DNA of 64,000 bases, from assembly GCF_910592395.1 (NCBI RefSeq), contig NC_088308.1, positions 16,819,501 through 16,883,500 of the forward strand, given 5' to 3'. The position numbers were made by a program, and so were the translations under genes. Source of the DNA: Lineus longissimus (taxonomy: Eukaryota > Nemertea > Pilidiophora > Heteronemertea > Lineidae). The notes under the pieces are model-generated. The model worked only from the letters and a program-made list of their open reading frames with translations. It ran no database searches and was not told the origin of the DNA. Below are positions 51,301-62,497 of this stretch, piece by piece; the first letter of the stretch is position 1; each line of letters opens with the position of its first letter.

Positions 51301-53011
51301 GTTCAAAATCATCCGCCCACATGATTCGCTACTTGTTGCAAGGGATGGCACTACTGAGATGGTCATACAGAGACCAGATGATGTGTTCTTTACGTATGTG
51401 CTTATGAAAAATGGTACCCGCTACCCTACGGAACACAAATGCATCATGGCCGATGTTAAAGGGGATGTTGTTCACTTCAAATTTCGTCTCCCAGAGAAAG
51501 GAATGTTTCAATTCTACATCACAGAACTTGAGGATGGGCAGGCTACTGAATGGCTGTGTTTCTGTTTGATTGATTCAAAAGCTCCCTACCAGGGGGAGTT
51601 GTTTCCGGAACACTGGACATGCTGGGGACCTACTTTGGAATTCAGGAAGCTTGGCTTTAGGACCAAGAATCGAAAATCTTCGACAGTTGTGGCCAAGAAT
51701 GGAAAGTGTTGTCTCACCATTGCCAACCCTCTCCGCAGAGACAGAATCATGTACAAAGTCTTAAATCAAAACGGGAAGGAAATTAACGAGAATGCTTGCT
51801 GTGATGTCACCACAAATGGACAGGTTCTCTCCTTCCACTTTCGCTTTGCCGAAGCTGGTTTGTACACCTTTCGCTTGAGTAGCATCAGTGCCAGGCACGA
51901 GTGGGACGATTGGCTAGCATTCTATCTCATTGACTGCCGTGCTCCCTGGCAGGGAGTCTTGTTCCCGCGTCTGGAAACGCCAATCGGCGGGACTATTGCA
52001 ATGGTGGAGTTGGGCATGCGACCAGCTAAGGACAGATACTTTGTCAAGACAAAAACTGGGAGATGTGCAATCAAATTCAATGCAGATAATGCATTGCATG
52101 TCGTTCATTCTTTGACACGGAACAACACGAAACTTAACCAGCATGTCTACGCTGAGACACAGCCGCGTGTTCTTAACAGTAAAGGACTGGCTATCATTTA
52201 CAACCTAGCCCTACCGGAGAGCGGAATGTATCTTCTCACCGGTTGGCAGACCGAGGGTGGTAGCACAAAGAGTCAACTGTTCCGTATAGTCATCGAGTGT
52301 AAACAACCAGCAACTCCGTGTGTTCCGTTCTTCTCTAACCAGAACACCCCCAATTTCTCCGTAGGGCTAGACGAGACTGCGATAGAAAAATCAGGGGTAA
52401 GACCACAGAACTTGAAGTCATCCACACTGTCACCGGACAGGCGTGGTACCGTTGAAGTTATTCTAGACAATCCGAAAAATTCTGACAGTGTGTGGGGTTG
52501 GTTGGTTTCGGCAAACACTGCTGCTCCATCGACGGAATTGATGCGGTACATCCTGAAGCAGAAGACCAGCGGCAAGGTCACTCTGAAAGTGACGCCGCCA
52601 GAGCCAGGATGGTACCTTCTCCACATCGGCACGAAGGTCCATGGTCAGACAGTCCAGCCGTGTTCGTTCTTGATTGATGTCAAGCAGAGCCAACCAGAAG
52701 GCGGAGGCTTCCCGACGGCATTTGGCTCATTCGTAGAATGTAATGGTGCATTGCTTCATAGCCCACTGCTTCACGCCCTGACCAGGGACCAGGATTACAT
52801 ATTTAAGCTGACAGTGCCCGGCGCGGATGCGGTCAGGGCAGGCGATACAGTTCTGCAGAAGGGGCGCGGTGACACCTTCACGGGGAAAATGAGGATTGAC
52901 GCAGCATCCAAGGACGTGGTGATTGTCGGGGAATTCAGATCGAAGGCCACAGCTCTGTTAAAGTTTGACCTATTGGGGAAGGCACCAAAGAAGAAAAAGC
53001 TGCAAGCTTGA
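48317..53011 (+). CDS. Kyphoscoliosis peptidase/hillarin-like protein, 1108 aa
   Basis: Six exons: 48317-48553, 48951-49092, 49319-49409, 49740-49906, 50099-50241 and 50465-53011, all GT-AG with matching phases. A TAG sits just upstream in frame with the ATG. Residues 80-215 form a transglutaminase-like core with a Cys-His-Asp triad: Cys145 in NGYAVCAGY, His189 in GHAWLIV and Asp204 in YLCDPTWAAG. The NPDQFLESHWP motif at 233-243 is typical of the KY/hillarin family. The start MGSTSSK fits an N-myristoylation signal. The long last exon (from residue 261) encodes about six Ig-like KY repeats of ~120-140 aa, several with the phrase FxLIDxxAPxQGxLFP, and ends in a lysine-rich tail. The family acts in muscle and cytoskeletal maintenance, so a cytoplasmic, membrane- or actin-associated role is inferred. 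Whether it is a protease or transglutaminase cannot be told. Human KY, as I recall, is about 660 aa. Confidence 0.9.
49239..49254. repeat. C16 homopolymer in an intron
   Basis: Sixteen consecutive C in the second intron of the KY-like gene, about 65 bp before the acceptor of exon 3. Confidence 0.9.
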
Positions 53012-53448
53012 ATGAAATATTTTACGTGTTTCCAGGTGACGTCTTCTCCAGGGAGTTTGTATTATGGTTTCGAAGATGAGTCAAACATTGATGTTATGGA
53101 TTTTTGTAACATTATCTCGTGTGTCGTGCGTATGAAGACAAAACATGGTCATTTGTCGAGGGCAGAATGGATTTTCCTGCACCGTGGAATGTAATGTCGC
53201 CCGAGGCCGGAGGCCGTGTGTGATTTCACATGTCGATAAACTGATTGGTTCACTATCATATTTAATGGAACAGCCTCAAAAGGATATCAATAAGAAGCAA
53301 ACGAAGTGAATCACCAAATACAAATGTAATTCATTAATTGTTTTTGGGAACTTCTTTATAGAATGTAGGCCAATCTCATTTCTAACATCCTTGATTAAAG
53401 TTGTTGCCGATATGACTTGCTGAGTTTCTTTTCTGAACATAATGGTGC

Positions 53449-53454
53449 AATAAA
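53449..53454 (+). terminator. Polyadenylation signal AATAAA for the KY-like gene
   Basis: First canonical hexamer after the KY-like stop, about 440 nt downstream and 290 nt before the next gene's ATG. It is preserved in unit 2 (56580-56585) and changed to ATTAAA in unit 3. Confidence 0.45.
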
Positions 53455-53745
53455 CGGCCTGATATATAACAACAAATATCTTCTGCAATTATTCCCTAGA
53501 TATAGCAGGCTAAGGCCAACAAAACATGATAATTCCACAATGAGCGAGCGAGCAAATTTTTAAAAAGGATGAAATCGACAATGTAGCTACCGTTCATCAA
53601 TAATCGATACAGTAGATAAAACTGATTCAATCAATATTAAGTACAAAATGTAAAATAAGAGGTATTTGGCCTTAACAGTTTAGATTTATAGGCATTGTTG
53701 CCATTTTAGTAGCTATTGTGATATGTTTTAATCCCTTTCTCTCGA

Positions 53746-55083
53746 ATGGACAAAACATCACAGCTATACTATAGTATACTGATGTCAGTACTGCTTGTCA
53801 TCCAACTTGGCAATATTTCGATTGGCAGTGATATAACGATGGATTCGTGTACCAAAGGGCGTTCTCCCCTGGACTGCACGGTCTCCTGCATCCGACAACA
53901 TCAGCAGGAGTTCCATTGTCAACAAAAAACGAACTCAACGGTGATGGTAATCATTCGGAAACAGTGCGCCAATTGAGGTGTCATCCCTTGATATGCATAC
54001 GAACATTATCATTTCAAAGTCTCTCTGATAGTTACTGCATTTAAACGTGAGAACGTGTGTGTGAGCGTTATTCTTACTTTATTTGCCCTTTGAATGAATG
54101 TATCTTCTTACCATTTCAGCGAGTGTTTCTTGATTATAATCTCAGCAGTTTTTACTCGATGGCACGAACCTTAAAGATGCTGAATCGTTGGTCTGATTCA
54201 TTAGTATATTTGGGCTATAGTCAAGTGTTTATCAACAGTTACGAGAAGAAAATGATTTGCATTTTCATGTTGACAGCACACAGAGTCGTTATACTCTTGG
54301 AACATCGGTGGGCTTGGAACCTTGATTTACATGCTGGAATGCATTAAGAAAAACGTTCACTTCCTTTTCCTGTGCAGGATGAGACTACCTTGCTCTGGTG
54401 GCTTTCCGCTGCCGAAAGGCCGATGTAAGTCCCGCAGAGACACCTCGTTTACTGTCAGTATAAATGGCGACATGTGTGTCATTTACTGTCGTATTTCATA
54501 TGTACTTTCGCCTCAGCAAATATTTGAAACATATATCTATAGCCTTAAGGCAACTTTTCGCCCTAGATATTCCGTAAGGTTTGTCAAGTTTGGTCAGCCG
54601 GTCACTTTAAAAGACCTGGCAGGAAGAGCACATCTGCGATGGCTCTCAGATAACGATTTTCTCATTTGGTCCGACGATTCTTCTGTCCTTGTTATATTTC
54701 GAAAGTGTTACAAATACCAGCCTTTCAAAGTTAAAATCTCACTTAGTGAGAACTTTATGTTTAGTGATATCTTGTGGAATCGAAATCATGCGTCCCTATT
54801 GATGGTCACGGGGTCACAAAGAATGGCTCATGTTTTACTCGAAGATCTACCCGTCAATTTTGTCAACTTGACGCAGCAGCCACGACTGTATCATGGGGCC
54901 AAGGTGCTAAACACAAGCATCACTGGCGGATGTCCATTCGGCCATTGTTTCCTTGATTTTGATGGTAAACTTCTACAGACTGTAGTATCAGCAAGAAAAG
55001 GAGGAAGGAGACGGAGTGTGTTTTCGTTAACTGGTATAAATAGCTACAAACCAGTTAGCGAGGATGAGTATTTTAATGAGTGA
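53746..55083 (+). pseudogene. Copy 1 of secreted-protein gene, frameshifted
   Basis: Exon 1 (53746-53946) encodes a signal peptide and a four-cysteine segment. The intron is 53947-54119, and exon 2 starts at 54120. Compared with copies 2 and 3, 38 bp are missing near 54345, right after the codons for LHAGMH. The frame hits TAA at 54345-54347, and the rest of the protein is open only in another frame, to 55083. From about 54357 to the stop the DNA is almost identical to copy 2; the two bases I noticed differing change one codon (Gly to Cys in copy 2). I see no splice pair that would bypass the deletion, so this copy would make at most a truncated product of about 142 aa. Confidence 0.7.
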
Positions 55084-55983
55084 GCAACGTGAAAAATAGC
55101 TTTGATGTAGCGGCTCAGGTGTACCTATGGCGACATTGACATTGTTGACCTGTATATACATAAAAATCTAGTCATCATCGGTACAATGCCCAACGTCACA
55201 TAACACAACGTGGACTGGCTATACAGTGTGAAGGTTCGTCTTGAGATGGATGTCGGACGGAGAAGAGTTTAACTTTTTAAAGTGTTACATTCATCAGATA
55301 TGAAGCAAAGATGATGATTCGGGCCGAGTGAAAGGTCGTTATCCTGTCATTCAATAGATTTTACGGAATGCTGGGCTAATCCGGTCACAGTATCGAGCAC
55401 CGACCGTTCTTCACGACCCAAAAAAGCTCCACGTTTAGTAGTTGCTATTTGTTTGAAACGACTCCACCGGCTTCTATAATCTTTAAAATGCGTTTTTCTC
55501 TCGGACACAAAACGCTAGCGCTCTTTCTTAGTTTGAGCATTAGGTAATTCATTCTTGACTCAAAAAATTGCATTAAAATAGCTTTTGCGCACGATGTTGT
55601 ACGATCTACCTCCAGTATCACAACTCGTGTGCAGGTAGCTAGATGCGAATGTATACAGCATATAAAATGAGTCATGGTGGTTGATGCATAAAACGCCCTT
55701 GGTACAAATGGGCGCAAAAGTAAATGGTCCACACCTCAAAATTTATTGAAAGAAAAGCAGAACACATCTAACATTGCCGACAAAACAGTAATTAACAGTA
55801 AATAACAGTTACATCGGGGATTAAGCAACAGCTCAGCATGCAACATACTAAATCAATCGAGCGACTTTGAAGATTTCAGTTTCATTTAGCTACAGTAGAG
55901 CGCGTCACGTGTTTATCACGTGAAACGACAACGAGGTCGTCAACCCGGATCGGCCTGTGTCAATGCAGTTAGTTTTATTTAGT

Positions 55984-56151
55984 GATACAGTTCTGCTGAA
56001 GGGGCGCGATGACATCTTCACGGGGAAAATGAGGATTGACCCAGCATCCTAGGACGTGGTGATTGTTGGAGAATTCGGATCAAAGACCTCAGCTCTGTTG
56101 AAGTTTGACCTCTTAGGGAAGGCTCCAAAGAAGAAAATGGTGCAAACTTGA
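55984..56151 (+). pseudogene. Duplicated 3' tail of the KY-like gene (unit 2)
   Basis: Matches the last ~55 codons of the KY-like protein (DTVL.KGR.D.FTGKMRID.AS) but carries TAG within the copy (catcctaggac). No upstream exons exist. Differences such as GEFGSKTS for GEFRSKAT are shared with units 3 and 4, which shows they descend from one duplicated tail. Confidence 0.8.
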
Positions 56152-56877
56152 ATGAAATATTTTACGTGTTTCCAGGTAACGGCTTCTTCAGGGACTTCGT
56201 ATTATGGTTTCGAAGATGAGTCAAACATTGATGTTATGGATTTTTGTAACATTATCTCGTGTGTCGTGCGTATGAAGACAAAACATGGTCATTTGTCGAG
56301 GGCAGAATGGATTTTCCTGCACCGAGGAATGTAATGTCGCCCGAGGCCGGAGGCCGTGTGTGATTTCACATGTCGTTAAACTGATTGGTTCACTATAATA
56401 TTTAATGGAACAGCCTCAAAAGGATATCAATAAGATGCAACGAAATGAATCACCAATCAATTCATTAATTGTTTTTTGGAACTTCTTTATAGAATGTAGG
56501 CCAATCTCATTTCTAACATCCTTGATTAAAGTTGTTGCCGATATGACTTGCTGTTTTTCATTTCTGAACACAATGGTGCAATAAACAGCCTGATATATAA
56601 CAACAAATATCTTCTGCAATTATTCCCTAGATATAGCAGGCTAAGGCCAACAAAACATGATAATTCCACAATTAGCGAGCGAGTCAAATTTTTAAAAAGG
56701 ATGAAATCGACAATGTAGCTACCGTTCATCAATAATCGATACAGTAGATAAAACTGATTCAATCAATAATAAGTACAAAATGTAGAATAAGAGGTATTTG
56801 GGCTTAACAGTTTGAATTTATAGGCATTGTTGCAATTTTAGCAGCTATTGTGATATGTTTTAATCCCATTCTCTCGA

Positions 56878-58253
56878 ATGGACAAAACATCACAGCTATA
56901 CTATAGTATACTGATGTCAGTACTGCTTGTCATCCAACTTGGCAATGTTTCGATTGCCAATGATATAACGATGGATTCGTGCAACAAAGGACGTTCTCCC
57001 CTGGACTGCACGGTCTCCTGCATCCGACAACATCAGCAGGAGTTCCATTGTCAACAAAAAACGAACTCAACGGTGAAGGTAATCATTCGGAAACAGTGCG
57101 CCAATTGAAGTGTCATCCCTCGATATGCATACGAACATTAACATTTCAAAGTCTCTCTGATAGTTACTGCATTTAAACGTGAGAACGTGTGTGTGAGCGT
57201 TATTCTTACTTTATTTGCCCTTTGAATGAATGCATCTCCTTACCATTTCAGCGAGTGTTTCTTGATTATAATCTCAGCAGTTTTCACTCGATGGCACGAC
57301 CCTTAAAGATGCTGAATCGTTGGTCTGATTCATTAGTATATTTGGGCTATAGTCAAGTGTTTATCAACAGTTACGAGAAGAAAATGATTTGCATTTTCAT
57401 GTTGACAGCACACAGAGTCGTTATACTCTTGGAACATCGGTGGGCTTGGAACCTTGATTTACATGCTGGAATGCATTATGTTGGTGGTATAATGTTATTG
57501 TGGATACATTCTGTAAAGGAAAACGTTCACTTCCTTTTCCTGTGCAGGATGAGACTACCTTGCTCTGGTGGCTTTCCGCTGCCGAAAGGCCGATGTAAGT
57601 CCCGCAGAGACACCTCGTTTACTGTCAGTATAAATGGCGACATGTGTGTCATTTACTGTCGTATTTCATATGTACTTTCGCCTCAGCAAATATTTGAAAC
57701 ATATATCTATAGCCTTAAGGCAACTTTTCGCCCTAGATATTCCGTAAGGTTTGTCAAGTTTTGCCAGCCGGTCACTTTAAAAGACCTGGCAGGAAGAGCA
57801 CATCTGCGATGGCTCTCAGATAACGATTTTCTCATTTGGTCCGACGATTCTTCTGTCCTTGTTATATTTCGAAAGTGTTACAAATACCAGCCTTTCAAAG
57901 TTAAAATCTCACTTAGTGAGAACTTTATGTTTAGTGATATCTTGTGGAATCGAAATCATGCGTCCCTATTGATGGTCACGGGGTCACAAAGAATGGCTCA
58001 TGTTTTACTCGAAGATCTACCCGTCAATTTTGTCAACTTGACGCAGCAGCCACGACTGTATCATGGGGCCAAGGTGCTAAACACAAGCATCACTGGCGGA
58101 TGTCCATTCGGCCATTGTTTCCTTGATTTTGATGGTAAACTTCTACAGACTGTAGTATCAGCAAGAAAAGGAGGAAGGAGACGGAGTGTGTTTTCGTTAA
58201 CTGGTATAAATAGCTACAAACCAGTTAGCGAGGATGAGTATTTTAATGAGTGA
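56878..58253 (+). CDS. Copy 2: novel secreted protein, 400 aa
   Basis: Exon 1 is 56878-57078, the intron 57079-57251 (173 nt; AAG/GTAATC donor, ccatttcag acceptor), and exon 2 57252-58253; the phases match (0/0). The protein starts MDKTSQLYYSILMSVLLVIQ, a clear signal peptide. A segment with four cysteines follows (DSC..LDCTVSC...FHC), then a region rich in alternating hydrophobic strands with aromatic residues (LNRWSDSLVYLGYSQVFINS, LRWLSDNDFLIWSDDSSVLV). This looks all-beta and possibly propeller-like. Conserved cysteines recur at CSGGFPLPKGRC and GGCPFGHC, and there are several N-glycosylation sequons (NST, NLS, NTS, NLT). No later membrane segment is obvious, so it is probably secreted. 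The C-terminus is basic and then acidic (ARKGGRRRS...EDEYFNE). I recognise no family or function. Confidence 0.75.
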
Positions 58254-59155
58254 GCAACGTTAACAATAGCTTTTATCTAGCTGCTCAGGTGTACCTATGG
58301 CGACATTGACATTGTTGACCTGTATATACATATAAAATCTATGCATCATCGGTACAATGCCCAAAGTCACATAACAGAACGTGGTTTGGCAATACAGTGT
58401 GAAGTAATGTCTTGAGATGGATGTCGGACGGACAGGAGTTCAACTTTTTAAAGTGTTACATTCATCAGATATGAAGCAAAGATGATGATTCGGGCCGAGT
58501 GAAAGGTCGTTATCCTGTCATTCAATAGATTTTACGGAATGCTGGGCTAATCCGGTCACAGTATCGAGCACCGACCGTTCTTCACGACCCAAAAAAGCTC
58601 CACGTTTAGTAGTTGCTATTTGTTTGAAACGACTCCACCGGCTTCTATAATCTTTAAAATGCGTTTTTCTTTCGGACACAAAACGCTAGCGCTCTTTCTT
58701 AGTTTGAGCATTAGGTAATTCATTCTTGACTCAAAAAATTGCATTAAAATAGCTTTTGCGCACGATGTTGTACGATCTACCTTGAGTATCACAACTCGTG
58801 TGCAGGTAGCTAGATGCGGATGTATACAGCATATAAAAATGAGTCATGGTGGTTGATGCATAAAACGCCCTTGGTACAAATGGGCGCAAAAGTAAATGGT
58901 CCACACCTCAAAATTTATTGAAAGAAAAGCAGAACACATCTAACATTGCCGACAAAACAGTAATTAACAGTAAATAACAGTTACATCGGGGATTAAGCAA
59001 CAGCTCAGCATGCAACATACTAAATCCATCGAGCGACTTTGAAGATTTCAGTTTCATTTAGCTACAGTAGAGCGCGTCACGTGTTTATCACGTGAAACGA
59101 CAACGAGGTCGTCAACCCGGATCGGTCTGTGTCAATGCAGTTAGTTTTATTTAGT

Positions 59156-59321
59156 GATACAGTTCTGCTGAAGGGGCGCGATGACATCTTCACGGGGAAA
59201 ATGAGGATTGACCCAGCATCCAAGGACGTGGTGATTGTTGGAGAATTCGGATCAAAGACCTCAGCTCTTGAAGTTTGACCTCTTAGGGAAGGCTCCAAAG
59301 AAGAAAATGGTGCAAACTTGA
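59156..59321 (+). pseudogene. Duplicated 3' tail of the KY-like gene (unit 3)
   Basis: Same dead tail as in unit 2 but without the TAG. Instead two bases are lost (cagctcttgaag against cagctctgttgaag), shifting the frame before the stop. Confidence 0.8.
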
Positions 59322-60048
59322 ATGAAATATTTTACGTGTTTCCAGGTAACGGCTTCTTCAGGGACTTCGTATTATGGTTTCGAAGATGAGTCAAACATTG
59401 ATGTTATGGATTTTTGTAACATTATCTCGTGTGTCGTGCGTATGAAGACAAAACATGGTCATTTGTCGAGGGCAGAATGGATTTTCCTGCACCGAGGAAT
59501 GTAATGTCGCCCGAGGCCGGAGGCCGTGTGTGATATCACATGTCGATTAACTGATTGGTTCACTATATTATTTAATGGAACAGTCTCAAAAGGATATCAA
59601 TAAGATGCAACAAAATGAATCACCAATCAATTCATTAATTGTTTTTCGAAACTTCTTTATAGAATGTAGGCCAATCTCATTTCTAACATCCTTGATTAAA
59701 GTTGTTGCCGATATGACTTGCTGTGTTTCTTATCTTTACATAATGGTGCATTAAACAGCCTGATATATAACAACAAATATCTTCTGCAATTATTCCCTAG
59801 ATATAGCAGCCTAAGCCCAACAAAACATGATAATTCCACAATGAGCGGGTGAATCCAATTTTGTAAACGGATGAAATCGACAATGTGGCTACCGTTCATC
59901 AATAATCGATACAGTAGATAAAAACTGATTCAATCAATAATAAGTACAAAATGTAGAATAAGAGGTCTTTGGGCTTAACAGTTTGAATTTATAGGCATTG
60001 TTGCAATTTTAGCAGCTATTGTGATATGTTTTAATCCCATTCTCTCGA

Positions 60049-61424
60049 ATGGACAAAACATCACAGCTATACTATAGTATACTGATGTCAGTACTGCTTG
60101 TCATCCAACTTGGCAATGTTTCGATTGGCAATTATATAACGATGGATTCGTGCAACAAAGGACGTTCTCCCCTGGACTGCACGGTCTCCTGCATCCGACA
60201 ACATCAGCAGGAGTTCCATTGTCAACAACAAACGAACTCAACGGTGAAGGTAATCATTCGGAAACAGTGCGCCAATTGAAGTGTCATCCCTCGATATGCA
60301 TACGAACATTATCATTTCAAAGTCTCTCTGAGAGTTACTGCATTTAAACGTGAGAACGTGTGTGTGAGCGTTATTCTTACTTTATTTGCCCTTTGAATGA
60401 ATGTATATCCTTACCATTTCAGCAAGTGTTTCTTGATTATAACCTCAGCAGTTTTCGCTCTATGGCACGACCCTTAAAGATGCTGAATCGTTGGTCCGAT
60501 TCATTAGTATATTTGGGCTATAGTAAATTGTTTATCAACAGTTACGAGAAGAAAGTGATTTGCATTTTCATGTTGACAGCACACAGAGTCGTTATACTCT
60601 TGGAACATCAGTGGGCTTCGAACCTTAATTTACATGCTGGAGTGCATTATGTTGGTGGTAAAATGTTATTGTGGATACATTCTGTGAAGAAACACAAACG
60701 CGTCCTTTTCTACTGCATGATGGGACAACCTTGCTCTGGTGGCTTTCCGCTGCCGAAAGGCCGATGTAAGTACCGCAGAGACACCTCGTATACTGTCAGT
60801 ATAAATGACGACATGTGTGTCATTTACTGTCGTATTTCATATAAACCTTCGTCTCAGGAAATATTTGAAACATACATCTATAGCCTTAAGGCAACTTTTC
60901 GCACTCGATATTCCGTAAGGTTTGTCAAGTTTGGTCAGCCGGTCACTTTGAAAGATCTGGCAGGAAGAGCGCACCTGCGATGGCTCTCAGACAACGATTT
61001 TCTAATTTGGTCCTCCGATTCCTCTGTCCTTGTTCTATTTCGAAAGTGTTACAACTACCAGACTTTCAAAGTTAAAATCTCATTTAGTGAGAACTTTATT
61101 TTTAGTGATATCTTGTGGAATCGAAATCATGCGTCCCTTTTCATTGTTACGGGGTCACAAAGAATGGCTCATGTTTTACTCAAGGATTTACTCGTCAATT
61201 TTGTCAACTTGACGCAGCAACCACGACTGTATCATACGGCCAGGGTGCTAAATACAAGCATCACTGGCGGATGTCCATTCGGCCATTGTTTCCTTGATTT
61301 TGATGGTAATCTTCTACAGACTGTAGTATCAGCAAGAAAAGGAAGAAGGAGACGGAGGGTGTTTTCGTTAACTGGTATTAATAGCTACAAACCAGTTAGC
61401 GAGGATGAGTATTTTAATGAGTGA
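60049..61424 (+). CDS. Copy 3: novel secreted protein, 400 aa
   Basis: Same two-exon structure as copy 2: exon 1 60049-60249, intron 60250-60422, exon 2 60423-61424, giving the same 400-residue length. The signal peptide and cysteine positions in exon 1 are kept. Amino-acid changes are scattered through exon 2 (for example KHKRVLFYCMMGQPC against ENVHFLFLCRMRLPC), and the reading frame is fully open. An intact frame despite this divergence argues that the protein is, or recently was, under selection. The AG in cctgtgcag of units 1 and 2 is absent here (ctactgcatg), so that AG is not a conserved splice acceptor. Confidence 0.75.
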
Positions 61425-61960
61425 GCAACGTGAAAAAGAGCTTTGATGTAGCTGCTCAGGTGTACCTATAGCGACACTGGCATTGTTGACCTGTATATAC
61501 ATATAAATCTAGTCATCATCGCTACAATGCCCAACGTCACATCACAGAACGTGGTTTGGCTATACAGTGTGAAGGTATGTCTTAAGATGGATGTCGGACG
61601 GACAGGAGTTTAACTTTTAAAAGTTGTACATTCATCAGATATGAAGCAAAGATGATGATTCGGGCCGAGTTGAAGGCCGTTATCCTGTCATTCAATAGAT
61701 CTTACAGAATGCTGGGCTAATCCGGTCACAGTATCGAGCACCGACCGTTCTTCACGATCAAAAAAAGCTCCACGTTTAGTAGTTGCTATTCGTTTGAGAC
61801 GACACCACCGGCTTCTATAATCTTTAAATGCGTTTTTCTTTCGGACACAAAAAAAACCCAGCGCTCTTCTTAGTTTGAGCATTAGGTAATTCGTTCTTAA
61901 TTTTTTAAAAATGCATTAATATGTAAAGAGCAATCTCTAGTGAACTCACACAACTGTTTG

Positions 61961-62120
61961 ACATGGGGGAGCCCCCCAACCCCCCCCCCCCGTCCTTCTG
62001 ACATAATATATAGCCAGTACATTGGGGGAGTCCCCCAAACCCCCTCCCCGTTCTCTGAAAGTGACAGGTTTTAGTCATCAGTACATTGGGGGAAGGCCCC
62101 CCCCCCCCCCCCCCCCCCCA
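61961..62120. repeat. C/G-rich minisatellite, about 60-bp period
   Basis: Three imperfect copies of a unit centred on acattgggggagtcccccaa, followed by long C runs; the third copy ends in C20 or more. The g5-a-g/c5 core is self-complementary. Confidence 0.8.
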
Positions 62121-62248
62121 TTGGACTCTAAAAATAGAATTCCTTGGAGACGATGAACAATAAGGCCCCATAAAGAAATAGTCCCCGCCCCGGTAGCTGT
62201 CTCATATCTGCTGGAAGAAGCAGCTATTTGTGGTGAAATAATAACTGA

Positions 62249-62497
62249 ATGCATGTCATGACACCCAGGAGCTTTTTCTCATTTCTGAAACAGTTGCATG
62301 GTTGGAATGAATTTCCAAATCAGTCCGTCAAATCTCTATCCAAATGGAACATTATGACCACTCTATATTTGTGCAGTAGTGTTAAAACTGACATTTTTGA
62401 AGTGAAGTACGTAAATCGAGAAGAAGAGGACGTTTACTTCGTCTGCAATGAAATGTCACAACTGTCTCCGCCGACGTTGTTGTCCTGTATGTTCTAG
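62249..62497 (+). CDS. 82-codon open frame inside the unit 3 insertion
   Basis: The ATG at 62249 is followed by a frame with protein-like composition (FFSFLKQLHGWNEFPNQSVK; later VKYVNREEEDVYFVCNEMSQ) to a TAG at 62497. It is absent from the other array units and was brought in by the insertion. It may be a fragment of a host gene exon captured by the element or a piece of a transposon protein. No family is recognised, and it could be non-functional. Confidence 0.3.
   Translation: MHVMTPRSFFSFLKQLHGWNEFPNQSVKSLSKWNIMTTLYLCSSVKTDIFEVKYVNREEEDVYFVCNEMSQLSPPTLLSCMF

Larger units (their letters stand above)
52844..55983 (+). repeat. Tandem array unit 1 (about 3.14 kb)
   Basis: The unit opens with gatacagttctg inside the last exon of the KY-like gene. 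It includes the gene's last ~55 codons, its 3' UTR, and the whole downstream secreted-protein gene with its flank. The same order of sequence recurs from 55984, 59156 and 63240 in direct orientation. Here the KY portion is the real, functional 3' end, so this is the source end of the array. Confidence 0.9.
55984..59155 (+). repeat. Tandem array unit 2 (about 3.17 kb)
   Basis: Direct repeat of unit 1, starting at the same gatacagttctg word. Its KY-derived head (about 55984-56150) has a premature TAG in place of an AAG codon and is not joined to any upstream KY exon, so it is a dead gene tail. The secreted-protein gene inside is intact. Confidence 0.9.

Noticed and set aside
54322-55083. Independent 253-aa gene starting within copy 1
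   Set aside because: It is the 3' part of the same exon as in copies 2 and 3, seen in a shifted frame because of the 38-bp deletion.
55445-55732. 95-codon minus-strand frame repeated in each array unit
   Set aside because: It is broken or of different length in the other units, so its presence reflects duplication, not coding constraint.
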